The notes below the pieces were generated by a model, which was given only the letters and a program-made list of their open reading frames with translations, was not told the DNA's origin and did no database searches. Positions 8,640-20,829 of a stretch of 64,000 nt of DNA are shown here, in pieces (the stretch's first letter is position 1; every line of letters begins with the position of its first letter). Origin of the DNA: Lepidodermella squamata (taxonomy: Eukaryota; Gastrotricha); NCBI GenBank assembly GCA_047495785.1, contig JBLDXI010000058.1, positions 62,001 through 126,000 on the forward strand. The letters run 5' to 3'. Made by a program: the position numbers and the translations under genes.

Positions 8640-10700
8640 TCCCCACGTCGGGCGTCAATGCCCAAGCAGGCTCTGCCTGGCCTCTATCGAGGCATCACAC
8701 GGGTGGTCTGCGGGCGACCAGCGGATGACGAAGGCCGGAGGGGAGTTCATCATCTTCGAAAAGAGGTCGGCGTTCAAGGGAAGCGCGGGCGAGGAGCCAG
8801 GTGCACGAGGCTTATAAAAGATCGTTGAAAAATCAGTTGAGCCGTCGAAACCGTCATCGAAGGAATACCACCACATGCTTCGGTAAGCTCAAATGTAGGT
8901 CAAGCCGAACTGTTGACAAATACCGCCACTGGAGAATGGTATGGACACGAATGGCAAGACCTGCTGGGCGACTGGCGATCTAGAGAAAGCGGAGAGCTGT
9001 TGGCGGACCATTTTGTGTCAAAGATGGTGCTGCCCCCGAAAATTGGCGATTGGTAAATGAACGATTCGGAACCGCCAAACATTCTATCGTTCGGGTGACG
9101 AAAAAGGAAATAGCGAGGAGGCTCAAGGCTCTGCAGATAGGAAAATCGCCGGGACCCAGTGGCATACGGCCGAAACCGTTTGAGCTGAACGGATAGCCAA
9201 GCCGCTACTAACCCTGTGGAACAAGATGGTCAAAGATGTCAAAGAAGGTAACTGGCCTCACGTGTTTAAAATTGTCAACGTGTGTCCCCTGCACAAGAAA
9301 AACTTCAAGTCCAACAAAGGGAATTACAGGCCGGTTGGCATGGGTGATCGGCAAAACATTCGAGAACATCTTGGCGCAGGCGTTGGTTAAAGTGGTGATA
9401 GCGAATGGAATCATACCATCTGATCAGGCGGCATTCATGGCGGGTTGTGGAACGTCAGATATACTGCCGTTTTGCTGGTCGAAGTTCAATGGCTAAAAAT
9501 CGCGCGCCGTGAAACGCAGTGAAATTGAAACGTTTCGATTTTCAGGGCATTTAGTCACTTCGTCATTTCGTCATTTCGTAAATTTATATGACGAAACGAC
9601 TCGTAAATACATCGTAAATACATCGTTTCCATCGTTTTACATCGTTGTTAATTTTTTTTACTTTCAACTTTTAAAACTTTGCTACAATTTTTTATTCTCA
9701 TGGCTGTTGCTCCGGGAGAAAAGCGAAAGCTCGCTAACCAACTGACTGACTAACTGACACCGAATTCATGGCCGAGCTCAACTAGGCGATTGCGGAGACG
9801 CACCAACCCGAACGTAAGGTGGGCTTGCGGGAAATCTTGGATACAGTAAATACTTACGATGGTAAGGTTTCGCGACTCGTATTGATTGCTACTAATTCAT
9901 GAGTTCAAATAGTTAATACTGGTAACTGGTCTCCCTTACAAGTGCAAAAGCTTCGTCACATGCATTGCTTCATGGCGATGAGCGGCAAGTCAGCAGCAGC
10001 TCCCAGGTCTGCTTGGAAAGCCTGGATGTTCAAACACCCCGAAGATGATGACGGCGCGTTCGAACGCAACGTAAGCCACTAGGAAATCGCTGAAACTAAC
10101 AGCGGTCATCGACATCTTGTCGGCATTCAACGGCAGGAAGGATTTCCTCTTTAGACAGGCCGACGTCATTGGATGCAACTGTTGGACATCCTCTGGCAAG
10201 TCGCCATTCGGGGGGAAGCTCATGCTCTTCTTACCTAAAAGATCGTTGTTTTCTGTCTTAATAGCGGGTACAACCTCAAGCCTAAGAGCTGAAGAAGCAG
10301 GAATCTGCCAGGGCAGTGTGCTCGGCCCGACACTATGGATTGTATTCTAAGCTGGAATCAGCTTCTCCGTGAAACAGATCGGAAACGAGCCCAGTTACTC
10401 ACCTCCGCAGACATATACGTTTGCAGATGATGTCAACATTGGAGGTTCGGTGCTGGAAGATGTGGAAAAGGGAGAAGGGCGAGTAACCAGATGGTCACAG
10501 GCTCACAGAGACGAAAAAGTGGCGAGAGCGACGATAGTTGTAACACAGCAACTACGACTACGGCCAAATCTGTCGAAACACCACCTGGATAAGGCTTTCA
10601 AAATGAATGTCCTGCCCCTCCGGGACTGCGGAATGGTGGGCTAGCTCACGCGTCTACAACGGTACTTGATCGGTTAGAGGCGGTCTAAGAACGCTTCTGC
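8640..10700 (+). pseudogene. Degenerate LINE reverse transcriptase
   Basis: Plus-strand fragments in protein order. DKYRHWRM... and LLADHFVSKMVLP near 8925-9030 fit the linker before RT. WVIGKTFENILAQALVKVV with GIIPSDQAAFMAGCGTSD near 9335-9460 is the RT segment that precedes the first Asp. VIDILSAFNGRKDF near 10105-10140 fits RT motif A. GICQGSVLGPTLW near 10300-10330 is motif B, and YTFADDVNIGGSV near 10415-10450 is motif C with the catalytic Asp pair. Frames change repeatedly. Sequence at 9490-9950 does not fit RT and contains short tandem repeats (TTCGTCATTTCGTCATTTCG; CGTAAATACAT twice), so a smaller insertion may split the gene. The element is dead. Confidence 0.8.
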
Positions 10701-11440
10701 AAACCGACCGGCGTCGACCTATTGCCACTGGAAAAACGTGGTCGTTTTGTGGGCATCATGACTTGTCTATCCAAGGTCATCGTGGCTCACCCCAGTTGAA
10801 CTACTCGAACCAAGAAGCGATACGCGAACGCTTCGCGGTTCGCTTGCATGACACCATGTGCGTCTGCTAACACCGTGGCAAATTGCAGTTCAGCGAAATT
10901 CAGGTACTGAGATCGAACCACTACAACCTGTGATATCCTCACAGCCTGGAACAAACTACCCACCAAAGGCTTCCCCGAAAATACTGACATTAACTTTTTC
11001 AAATTACAGATGAACTCGCTATGCCTTAATATTTGATTAGAGCCAAAAATATTCAGTAAATAGAAAAAGAACTTTTTGGTTTGGACGAGCCCCAACCGAC
11101 CCTAAGTGCAGGTTCTGACGGGGAACTTGGGAAAGTTGAAAGTTTTCAGTTGAATAAGAAGATCGCGTGAGAAGACGCTGCCGATGCTTGTGCCGATGTC
11201 CTATGTCATCGGAGCTGTCTCCTGCGTTACCGAGTCTTCTCCCGCTAGACTGGTTTGAAAAAACTAGTTCCTAGTATAAGTGGGCCCTCCAGATTCGGTG
11301 ATCTCCGAAAGAGCTGAGATTGAACGCAGCTGAAAGTATGTTTAAACACCGTACGCCGCCAAGTCGAAGGCTCAGCTCTCAGCGTATAGCGTAATGTCTA
11401 ATTTTACACCCAACATCTCTCACCTCTCTATCGATTGAGT

Positions 11441-11760
11441 AAATAAGGAGGTTCGCCTCGATAATATCAAAACTTATTATAATTCAAATGGGCTTTCCGT
11501 GAATCCTAAGAAGTGTGTCGTTCTTAGGTTAGGAAGATGTGCTATTGACTTTGAATATAATATTAATGGTAATAAATTAGCCTTCGAAAAAGTTGTTTAA
11601 GATCTCGGTTTTTATATTGATAGCCAGCTCAATTTTTCTTACAATATATATCGTATATCGTTAGCGATACGCCAAAACAACCCCTTTGCATTTATAGCTT
11701 TTTTAAGGAAAGTACGTTCGACCCTTGAACGTAAATTCAAATTACGATAAGTACGATTTG
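11441..11760 (+). pseudogene. LINE RT C-terminal fragment with one stop
   Basis: The plus frame from 11449 reads EVRLDNIKTYYNSNGLSVN then PKKCVVLRLGRC, YNINGNKLAFEKVV, a TAA stop at about 11600, then DLGFYIDSQLNFSYN. The series NPKKC...L...Y.ING..L......DLG..ID..LNF is the standard stretch after the catalytic motif in CR1/Jockey RTs and in many LINE fragments. A MITE-like element starts inside the fragment at 11647. Only about 100 residues remain. Confidence 0.7.
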
Positions 11761-11871
11761 TGCTCAAACACGCCGAGCGCCGAGCGTGCTCCTTCTTCAC
11801 GTTCGGCTCGTCAAAGTACGATCGAATGAGTCATCAAAGTGGTTGCTTTGGCGCGTCGCTAACGATATACA
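11647..11871. mobile_element. MITE-like inverted-repeat element inside the LINE fragment
   Basis: The left end (about 11650-11685, GTATATCGTTAGCGATACGC then CAAAACAACC) is matched in reverse complement by the right end (about 11838-11871, GGTTGCTTTGGCGCGTCGCT then AACGATATAC), with about 4 mismatches in 32 bp. ACAATA at 11641-11646 and 11872-11877 may be the target duplication. The short non-coding interior is typical of a non-autonomous DNA element. Confidence 0.6.
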
Positions 11872-13450
11872 ACAATAATTCGCGAGCGAAGCGAAGCGAG
11901 CTATAATATAGCTAACGGTATTTTACCGTAATTTTGAATGGGAATAGTCTAAAATTGGCTGGGACTCCGCGTGATCCGTGACCCCGCGTGACAGATTTTG
12001 AGCACTCCTGGCCTAAACGACCCAAAACAGCCATTTTTCCCGTTCCGTTAAAGTCATTTCCGTAAAAAATCGAGTTTCGAAAGGCAACCTTCTACCTCCT
12101 TCTCAAGATCTTACGAAAGCCAAAAGCTCACGAAAGCCATTACTCATTATTTATCAATAATTTCCTACAAATGTTGTATATTTTTAGGGATATCGTCGTT
12201 ACACTGATGAAAAAGGATGAAAGATCTTCAGCTGATCGCTGATTTGATGCTATCTGATGTGATGCTGTCAGCTTATTCATCAGCAAATTCAACTTCATTA
12301 GTCCAACGACGATTAATGCATTTTCGAAAGGCCGAGCTGCATAAAAGAAAACGAATTATGAACATTTACTTGCACCATAATAATGCAGAACCTTTTCATA
12401 GTAACCGAACATGAATTGACCCGAAATATAAAACGTTATATATATTGATGTGTCTGGGACTTTGACAGAGATGATATGTGCTCGGATCGAATGGCCATCA
12501 TATGAAGATGTTCATCCATTTTTACGAACATTTAGAGAAGCGGCTATAATGATACAAAATTATTACGGCCCTCTAGAGACGTTGTTATGGTTACGAAGGA
12601 ATGTGTACATAAAAGTACTGAGACATGCAAGGTAAATATTATTTAGATTTTGTCGAGATGGGGCAATAGCGATCTGTCCTGACAATACCTTATGGCTGTT
12701 TTTCGGAAATTATCACTTGAACTGCCTTAATCTTGGACTACCAACGAAGGAACTAGAAACCATCATCCCGAGTGGCACCTTTCTGATCCAGTAATATTCA
12801 CAGAATGACTGTATTATGAGTTATCGTAAAATGTTCATATCCTTAAACAAGTTATGCCTCACCTTCTTAGCACTTTCAATGTACCTGATTGAATTGGCGT
12901 GGGATGGGCCTATTCCTACGTTATTCCAATGGGAATGGCTACGCTAAAACGTAAATCTGGCATTTCATTTTTATCTTATACCAATCCTGGTTCCAATAAC
13001 TTTTGACGGTATTTCGGGCATTATTTCATAGCTGCAAAATTATGAAACTCATTTCTACCTTGCGGCTGAAAAAAGTCACGACAAATTAACGAGACTTAGG
13101 AGACCATAAGCTGTTAAATAGTATCGGCGCATCACAGCTTAGAGCTTGTACACGAAGAGGCGCTCCGAAATGTGCACTTGGCTGGCGAGAACTCGACTTC
13201 CGCCCGCTTCGCTTCACCAGTCTCGGCGACACAACAGTAAACTTTCGGGCTCTGCTACGCGGTCGTTCTCATCGCGTGTAGACGCATCGTGCCTATCCCA
13301 TGCGATGTTCCCCAATGCTCGATGTCTTACCCACGCCGGTTGTGGTTTTTTATCAATTAACTGCAAATTTTTCGCTGTTTTTTAGCGACTCAATCGTAGC
13401 CCGAGGAAAATCGCCAGAAGAGTTCGATTCGATACGGTCGCCTGAAGATA

Positions 13451-13890
13451 ATATATGTCGTATATCATGAAGCAATTCCCCCAATAGCCGATTGAGTTAC
13501 CGTATTAACCAATCGGTCTAAGATGGCCGCATTGGTAAATGGGATACATCATTTCCAATAATTCCTTGCTTATTGAGATATCGTATTGAGCAATAACGTA
13601 CCGTCATTTGGGGTAAATCGGACCTGGGAAAAAATATGACCCCTGTTCTTTCGCATTTTAACACGTTTCAGAGGGTTCTGATTCCGATTTTATAACAATC
13701 TAAATTTACCCCAGAAATGTCCAATTGGCCCCCATGGTTTATTTGGCCTTGCTAAATGAGGTATCGCAATCGGTAATAATTATTTCAACTTATATTAAAT
13801 TGCACTAAAAACCTACTCAATGGCGATTCGCCTAATACGGTAACTCAATCGGCTATTGGGAGCTATTGCTAAATGATATACGACATATAT
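13451..13890. mobile_element. MITE with long (about 55-60 bp) terminal inverted repeats
   Basis: The left arm 13451-13508 (ATATATGTCGTATATCAT, then CAATAGCCGATTGAGTTACC) and right arm about 13830-13890 (GGTAACTCAATCGGCTATTG, then ATGATATACGACATATAT) are reverse complements with a few mismatches and a small indel. The 440-bp element has no coding frame. Its middle holds GTACCGTCATTTGGGG and TTACCCCAGAA motifs that echo the ends of the MITE at 49991-50372, so a second element may be nested in it. The outermost TATATCGT-like ends resemble those of the element at 11647, suggesting one superfamily. Confidence 0.7.
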
Positions 13891-16800
13891 ATGTTGTACG
13901 CCTATAGTAGCCAATCTGAGCTCTAAGTTCGCACCTCACGGGGGAAAGTCATGTCGCCCAGGAGACCTGCCCGCCGATGAATTCTCGTACATTTACAAGG
14001 GGAATCCGTTCTCCATGTGGAATCTGTAGCGCTGTTGTCACTTGTCTCATATCTAAAACCATGCGGAGGAGCAGCAAGAGTCTTTGAATCTTTCACCGGG
14101 GTATTCTTTGCAAGCCGATGAACCAGCCGCTTGGCAACAAGGCTCGAAGCGAGTCTAGCGGCAAACCGTCGTGCAAGCTTGCCGCGGGTAAACCTTTCTT
14201 CCCAAAGTCGGCCTTCCGCAGCCAGGCGAGATCTTTTCAGTCGTGTCGGCAAGCCACCCTGATAACAGTATGAACTTTACCAGTCGCCTCTAGCATAATG
14301 AGCTCTCCTCTCAATTTTCAATTACTTCAACGATAGCTCTTCTTTGATAGCTGTCCTAAAACGACGTATTTATAGGCTTCTCCGGGAGAGTGGAAAACCA
14401 CCTGGGTCTAATGCTTACGCCTGAGGAAGACCACTAAGTGGAATAACTATGGGAAACCACACCTGACCGAAACGTTCTTAAAGCATTAGCTCCCGATAGC
14501 TTCGCTCAAGCCCGCATTGTTCACCTGTTATATATCGGTGATCCACGATCATGATCATGAGCCACTGCTTTATTATGAATCACCTTGCATGTGCGATGCT
14601 GGTCACCTAAAACGCGATCTCATTGGTAATCAAAGTTTTCTTCATTGTTATTAAAGAGCTTTAACGTTGGCAGGAACTTTGCTTGGTCACAATCAACGCT
14701 CGACAGTATGGCGACTCTCTGAAGTCTCTCCGTAGTGCTATACCTCCTCTATTCACCACCATTATTCACCCAGGCATAATATTCCTTGACTCAAATTATC
14801 ATCTACCATCAAACGGATGTTTATGTCCTTAATTTATAGAATATACACCATCTTTTTGCTATTCTAAATTTTGTATGACCGAGGTGTCAGACCTCATTCT
14901 TTTATGAAATGAAGGAAAATCCCATGGGATTAATCTGAAAAAGTTGAATTACGTAATTTGATGACGTTATTCGGCGCGAGGGAGCCGCACAATGTACCGC
15001 AGACATATATTCGAAGTGTCTGCTAGCGGTTTCTTGGTCCCTCGCTGACACTTAAAAACAGCAGCAGATGCAAAATCAACATTGGCTAAATTGATAAGTT
15101 GGCAAAGTGTAGCTGATATGTATAGCAAGATTTGTTGCGCACTATGTCGTTTTAACATGATGTGGCCGGTACCTATTTGCCAAGGGAAAAGTGCTTAATT
15201 GCCCCATCTTTCTTATTAAACTCGAAGGCATCTGAAACAACAACTGACTTGCTCATCTGACGTATCGCGACATCAGACCACCATGCGGGTTTGTTCAGCT
15301 TCCTTTCGTTCCTTCTATGAATTTATCGCATGAAAAAGCAGCAAGACGAAATGTCATATTTATTGTCATAATTATTGGGGAACAAAGATAAAATATCGAT
15401 ATAACTATCAGCCGGGAGCATCTCAGAAGCTATTCGTAATGCTATCGTTATTTTATGTGTAATGGCAATTTTTTACTTAAATACGGCCCATTATTCGCTT
15501 TGCGCAGCTCAGACTTTCTTCTGGCCTGGCATGTTTTCATGCAGTTGCTGTGGTGGAGAGGCACACTTGGACTGGTATATCGCCACAGAAATATTGCGCT
15601 GGGGTAAAATCGATTCCTCCCCGCGGTGTTTATATACTATCGGCACAAGCAAGCGGCAATAAAGTGGTGTAGCTGTACGCAAAACCACGCATACACTCAT
15701 TATTTTAATAATCATTAGTATTGTCACCGTGCCACCCTGCGTCGACTTGTTTATATTAAGTCTTTGTTTCTTTTCATTGTCTCTGTAGTTCTCTCTCCCC
15801 CTCCCATCATTGCATTTCAACTGCATGTATGTACTACTTATCGTATATAGGTAGGTGTATGATTTTGCGGGATGTGTGCCTCTCGCTAGGTGCGCGTATT
15901 AATAATATTATAATAAAATGCGCAATACAGGCGGCACTGTGTACTGTGTCAACGTCGAGATGTCTCAGCTGTAGTCAGTCGCAGCTCGCTATCAATATAC
16001 AATGCTACCGCACTTCCAAACTCCATGTATTAATGAAGCAATGGTAATTTGCTTTTTCTATTATATGAAACTTTACACTCGAATGAATCTGCGCCAGAAA
16101 ACGATAGAATAACGCCCCTCGTTATTCTCATTAATTGCGCACCAGCTACATCAGCGTCGTTAATAGCTACTTTGGCGTATGCACGTCATCCTTACAAATC
16201 ATCAGAAATTCAACTTAGCAACTTTTTTGCAACTAGCAAAGCCTAATCACGCACTGTGAGTAGGCTACACCCCCAGGCTTTTAATTTTTGGCCCATATTA
16301 TTTCTCCGTAGTAATTTCGGTATTTTAGTTGACCATTTCATTTTGTTCTCAATTGATTGATTGATTTATTCTTTTCTGGCGCGAAAGCTTCAATACATTT
16401 ACCCCTACCAACTGAATACTGATTTTATATGTCGTAGGTCTTATTAAATTCAAATTTCATCAGTTATTACATACATGGGATTTCAAAGTACATCGGTTTG
16501 ATATAAAATTTGATAATCTCCAGAGGAATTTTTCTAATTCAATAATACTCGTACATTCGCATATCTTTGAATATATACCTAATGTCACGCTTTACAGCGG
16601 ACTTGCTGTTAGATTCTCTCTATTTGAGCAAAATCTTGATATTGCATCCGCTCGACATGTTTTTAGCGTTCCGTCGACGCAAGTCATTTTCTGCCCTGTT
16701 TAATTGCCCTTTTCTTTATTCTCTCGCTCTCTTTTCATTTGCCGGCCCTGATTGAAGTCAGCTGACCGTCAAGCCTATCGCAGCCTGAAAATGATTAATG

Positions 16801-17979
16801 CATGCGTTAATTATACTCTCATCGATTTTCACAACGTCATATTTCCTCTGATATATCGCGCTTCCTCAATCTTACATGCCTAGTACATGCCTCGCTCCTC
16901 CTCATTGATTAAGAATAACGCTAGTTGAGGTTGATGCCGAATAGGTTTTAAATGCTTCATTAGAACTTGGAAATTTTTAAACCGCTTTTATCTCGCATGG
17001 GAAACGTGAGTATTCCCATGCAGGGTGCCATTATTTTGTATTACACGTACAAAATTTACATTAGCTGAGCTGATCGATAGGCCAAATACGTATACACTTT
17101 CGCGAGTAGAACGAGCATACATATATCATTTGCTGCTGAATTAAACTTGTATTATGCTATCGATGATGATGATGCTGATGAGAAGCCTCGTTGCTCTCAG
17201 GCTCACTTGATGCTAATAACAGCGTCCCCTACATTCACGTATCGAATGAAGTATCGCGATTGCGATAAGAGAAACCTATAGCGATGATTATAGCGCCTGC
17301 GCCGTGCGTACCTAATATCGTGCGGATTCAAAAAGTCATCTCTCGAATGAAATGCTCGCGATAATTCGTCGATATTATACGTTCCCGTTTATTTTAAAAA
17401 ATTCACCATATCGACATTTTGGGACCTAATGCCGAGTCCGCGTATGGGGGCCAGTTTTTCTAGATTTTAAGCATCCATAAAAGCATCTCATATCTCATTA
17501 AATAATATCAAGGTATATAGGTTGCAGCTCCTTAAAATTTACATGTTTTCAAAGCAAAGCAGGTTTGAGAGTAACGACGTATTCTAAGAGGCTAAGTGTT
17601 AATATTCCACTGCTCGTTTGGAATTTCTAGCTAAGGAATTTACGAATCATCGAGCTGTTTTCCTGACAATATTATTTTTTCGCCCAAACACTTCATCTGA
17701 TTTTCTCTTTATTATTGCCCTCGGTATCTTGCTTAGAGCTTCGAGGTAAACTTCAGGTATTTGCACTGACTTGAAAAAATATTAGCTTGCGGCAAGTCGA
17801 TAACAGAGTCTATGATAGCAAATCAATCAATAGGTCGACTTCGCTTGAGGCTGTATATGCCTGTTTTACATTTGGCTAATACATTATTTTTGCACCTTGT
17901 GGAAGTTATTCTCGCTACCGAGGCTTTTATAGCCCTTGAAAACCGCTGATTACATTATTCATATTTTCCCGTGTTTTAG
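13891..17979. other. AT-rich intergenic region, no gene seen
   Basis: No frame here has recognisable domains or a splice-consistent chain. A minus-strand Arg-rich frame at 13923-14252 is not supported by motifs. Near 16340-16380 the sequence TTGATTGATTGATTTATTC on the plus strand would be a (TTGA/TCAA)n LINE-like 3' tail on the minus strand, but no RT remnant beside it is convincing. A 5' exon of the downstream GPCR, including its signal peptide, could be hidden at the right end. Confidence 0.4.
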
Positions 17980-17994
17980 GGTTTACCGTGTATT

Positions 17995-20693
17995 ATGATA
18001 GACGGACTTTTGGTGATAAGTCCGGAACAAGAAAATGCAGAGAAGGAAGCGCAGCGGATGAAATGTGAAAATGAAATCCATGAGATTTCGGTTAATATGA
18101 CTAATTTGTTGGCGTCCATGACTCAAGTGGAAGCTCTCAATCACACCTCGCCACTAGCCTGCTCGCCCAACTTCGATGGACGGCTTTGTTGGTCCCAAGT
18201 CTTAGCAGGTGAGTTAGAGCGTTTATAACGCAACGCTGAGTGATAAGTATATTCTATTTTAATAGGAAGTGACGTGTCTGTACCATGCCCGCAGTTCATA
18301 AATGGCTATGTCAATGATACAGAAGACAGATGTAAATCTCACCTCATTGATGACTGTAATTCTTTTACTATATTGATCTTTCTCATCCAGATAACGTTAT
18401 ACGCCGGTGCAATGCTCAAGGTAAAAATGCTTATTATTTGTCTTCAATCAGCTATCATCTCATGTTTATACTCGTTTTCATAACTTGTACTGATAGGTGT
18501 TTGGGAGTGGATTCCAGGTGAGAATCGAGCTAGTTTGACTAATGAATGATGACAAAATGCCATTTTACTTAACTAGATCATGACTATACTTTCTGTGGCG
18601 AGTTACTTCTGCAATGGAACTCGGTGTTGACCTGGCTGGTATAATCATTTTCTTTTGGCCAACGTTTGGCCTAACATTTTTCTTTTCGGCAAACAGACCG
18701 GTCATTTGGATACTGTAGCTTGGATATACACTATTGGGTAAGGTCATCGATTTGATTACATAGAACAGAAGTTGCTCTCTAAACTGACACTTCGATATTC
18801 AATTTAAATAGCAAATCTGTTTTACTCGTGCCTTAATTCTAAATTATGCATGGTTTATTTTTCTATTATTCAAATATCATCGTTTCTTATTTTTCAGCTA
18901 TTGTGTGTGTCTTGGGCCTCTGCTCGCTTCCGTATTCGTACTCATGGCTTTCAGGTAAGTTGCACTTCCTCTTTGGCCAAACTGATTTCATGATTCTTCG
19001 GCATCTTTTGAACGCAGAAGGCTTCGTTGCCCGAGAAACTACATTCACGTCAACTTCTTTGCTTCCGTCATATTCCAATTCATCACCTCACTTATCAAAG
19101 ACATCGTGCAACCATCAAAATGGGTTTGTTGAAACTATAACCGAGAAAAATCAATATTAGGTTCAATATTCAATATTAGGTTCAAGGCGATCCTAATCCT
19201 GATTTAGTAAAGGTTGGCATCCCCACTGCTTATTTTGTGGGAATATTCATTTTTTATTTTCGCAGCTTTTTGGCTGCCGCTCAATCTTTGTCGCCTCTTA
19301 CTACTTTTCATCTGCCACATGCGCTTGGACCTTTGTCGAAGGCCTCTACCTGTACATCCTCATGTTTTCAACACAAGCTGTCGAGCAAAATATTTGGAAG
19401 AAGTTGATGGCACTTGGTAAGTGGAGACTTCCGAACTCAATCTATATTAAAACACGGCGTACGTCCCGTTAAGGTTGGGGTGCTCCCTTCGTTTTTGTTC
19501 TTGGGTGGGGCCTGTGCCGCTATTTTGTGGACAACTCGGATTGCTGGTCTTCTCATTACCAAAACAGCTATGTGTTTTATGTACTCAAGCTACCTAATGT
19601 CGGTATGATCTCGGTATGTCATTTCTACATCAGCGATATAATGTTCTGACTTCACCTGACCATTTATTCGCTTTTTAGTGCACGTTCTTCTTTTTCATCC
19701 GGATATTCATCACGCTTCTTCATAAGGTGAATTTTATTCAATGATTTATTATTACCAAAGTTGAACTCGATTTTTCCTACAGTTGCGAGCTGATCAGAAT
19801 TCACGTCGTCCAACGGGCATGGCGTATGTTGCACTAGCTGAAAGCAGTTGAAAAATTATATACATTTCATGATTTTAAGCACTCGCATGGTGAAATCCAC
19901 TCTTGCCTTGATCGTCCTCTTCGGAGTGCCGTAGTAAGTGAAGTGTTTTATCACATATTACTATAGCTAAATTGCATTTCTACGTAGCATTACATTTGCT
20001 TTCATGCCCGATAACGAAATACCATTCACACGCCTGAATTTAATCAAGTGGCACAAAGCTCTCGTCATCAAACTCTACTTCGAATTCTCCTTTCAGGTCA
20101 TCCAGGTAAACATTGAGTTTATTCCGGGTATTAGCGTGTTTTCTCAGTTTCGCGACTTTAATAGAACGTTTGCCTTTATTAACCTTGAGTTAGGACTCTG
20201 AAATATTGTCTATGAATTGGGATTACTGCCGTTATAATGGTTTAACATCATAAATTAGGGACAATTTCAAAGGTTCATGATAAGATTGCAAGATTTCTAT
20301 TTTTCAGGCGCTTGCTCTAGTCGCATTGTTTGCCTTCGGAAACACGGAAGTTCAGGAGGAACTTGCTTATTTGTTTTCCCGTCTGCGGCACTCCATTTTC
20401 GGCGGGCGCCTTCCTCAGCGGACTTCTCATTTGCGTTCGCGAACTTCTACAGCCACGTCAAGAGCTTACACGAATCCTGAGATGCAAGCGCCAGTAAACG
20501 GAACTTCTAATGCAGGTGAGTCAGATCACTTTCGCGAAAATGATTACGTGTTCTTATTTGCGGTATTTCAGAAGAATCTTCCTTATTACATAATCACAAA
20601 GCTGACAATGACGTAGTAAATGACGAGCAAGAGACTCATTTTGGCACGGATGAGCAAATTAGCACGGCGGCCGATGGGGCTAGCAAAGATTGA
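17995..20693 (+). CDS. Class B (secretin-family) neuropeptide GPCR, PDF-receptor-like
   Basis: Sixteen exons with GT-AG junctions that all keep frame: 17980-18208, 18266-18331, 18391-18420, 18497-18517, 18577-18638, 18697-18737, 18898-18954, 19018-19123, 19266-19416, 19474-19613, 19679-19726, 19783-19823, 19880-19933, 19988-20105, 20308-20515, 20572-20693. From ATG 17995 this gives 492 residues. The extracellular hormone-binding domain has the Cys/Trp pattern ACSPNFDGRLCW, PCPQFINGY and RRCNAQGVWEWIP. TM1 begins near WIYTIGYCVC, TM2 follows RLRCPRNYIHVNFFAS, TM3 is in CRSIFVASYYFSSATCAW. The WGAP motif opens TM4, and FGNTEVQEEL closes TM7. These are class B hallmarks; such receptors couple peptide hormones to Gs and cAMP. 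The hormone domain suggests a PDF/calcitonin-like branch, but the ligand is not decided. No clear signal peptide: exon 1 has an acceptor at 17978-17979, so an upstream exon is likely. The donor of exon 5 is ambiguous (18623 or 18638). Confidence 0.9.
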
Positions 20694-20800
20694 CCGTCTA
20701 ATCGACAGACTTGTCTTTTTAGTCTTTTCAAGTGGAAACGATCAATTTCATCGTGAATAGTCATTCTTAACTATTTTTATACGAAACTCTATATGACAAG

Positions 20801-20822
20801 GAATAAAAGTCAGTTCTTGCTG
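20801..20822 (+). terminator. Polyadenylation signal of the class B GPCR
   Basis: AATAAA in GGAATAAAAGTCAG, about 110 bp after the GPCR stop codon, followed by a T-rich stretch. It fits a short 3' UTR. Confidence 0.55.
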
Positions 20823-20829
20823 TTTATGT

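Larger units (their letters stand above)
10701..13450. other. Non-coding, repeat-derived stretch
   Basis: Apart from the LINE fragment at 11441-11760 and its nested MITE, I see no gene. Short plus-strand frames at 12217-12414 and 12450-12635 lack start context, codon pattern and recognisable motifs. The sequence looks like old transposon debris drifting toward AT richness. Confidence 0.5.

Noticed and set aside
13923-14252. 109-codon Arg-rich minus-strand frame
   Set aside because: No motif, no splice context and no neighbour in the same strand; likely chance.
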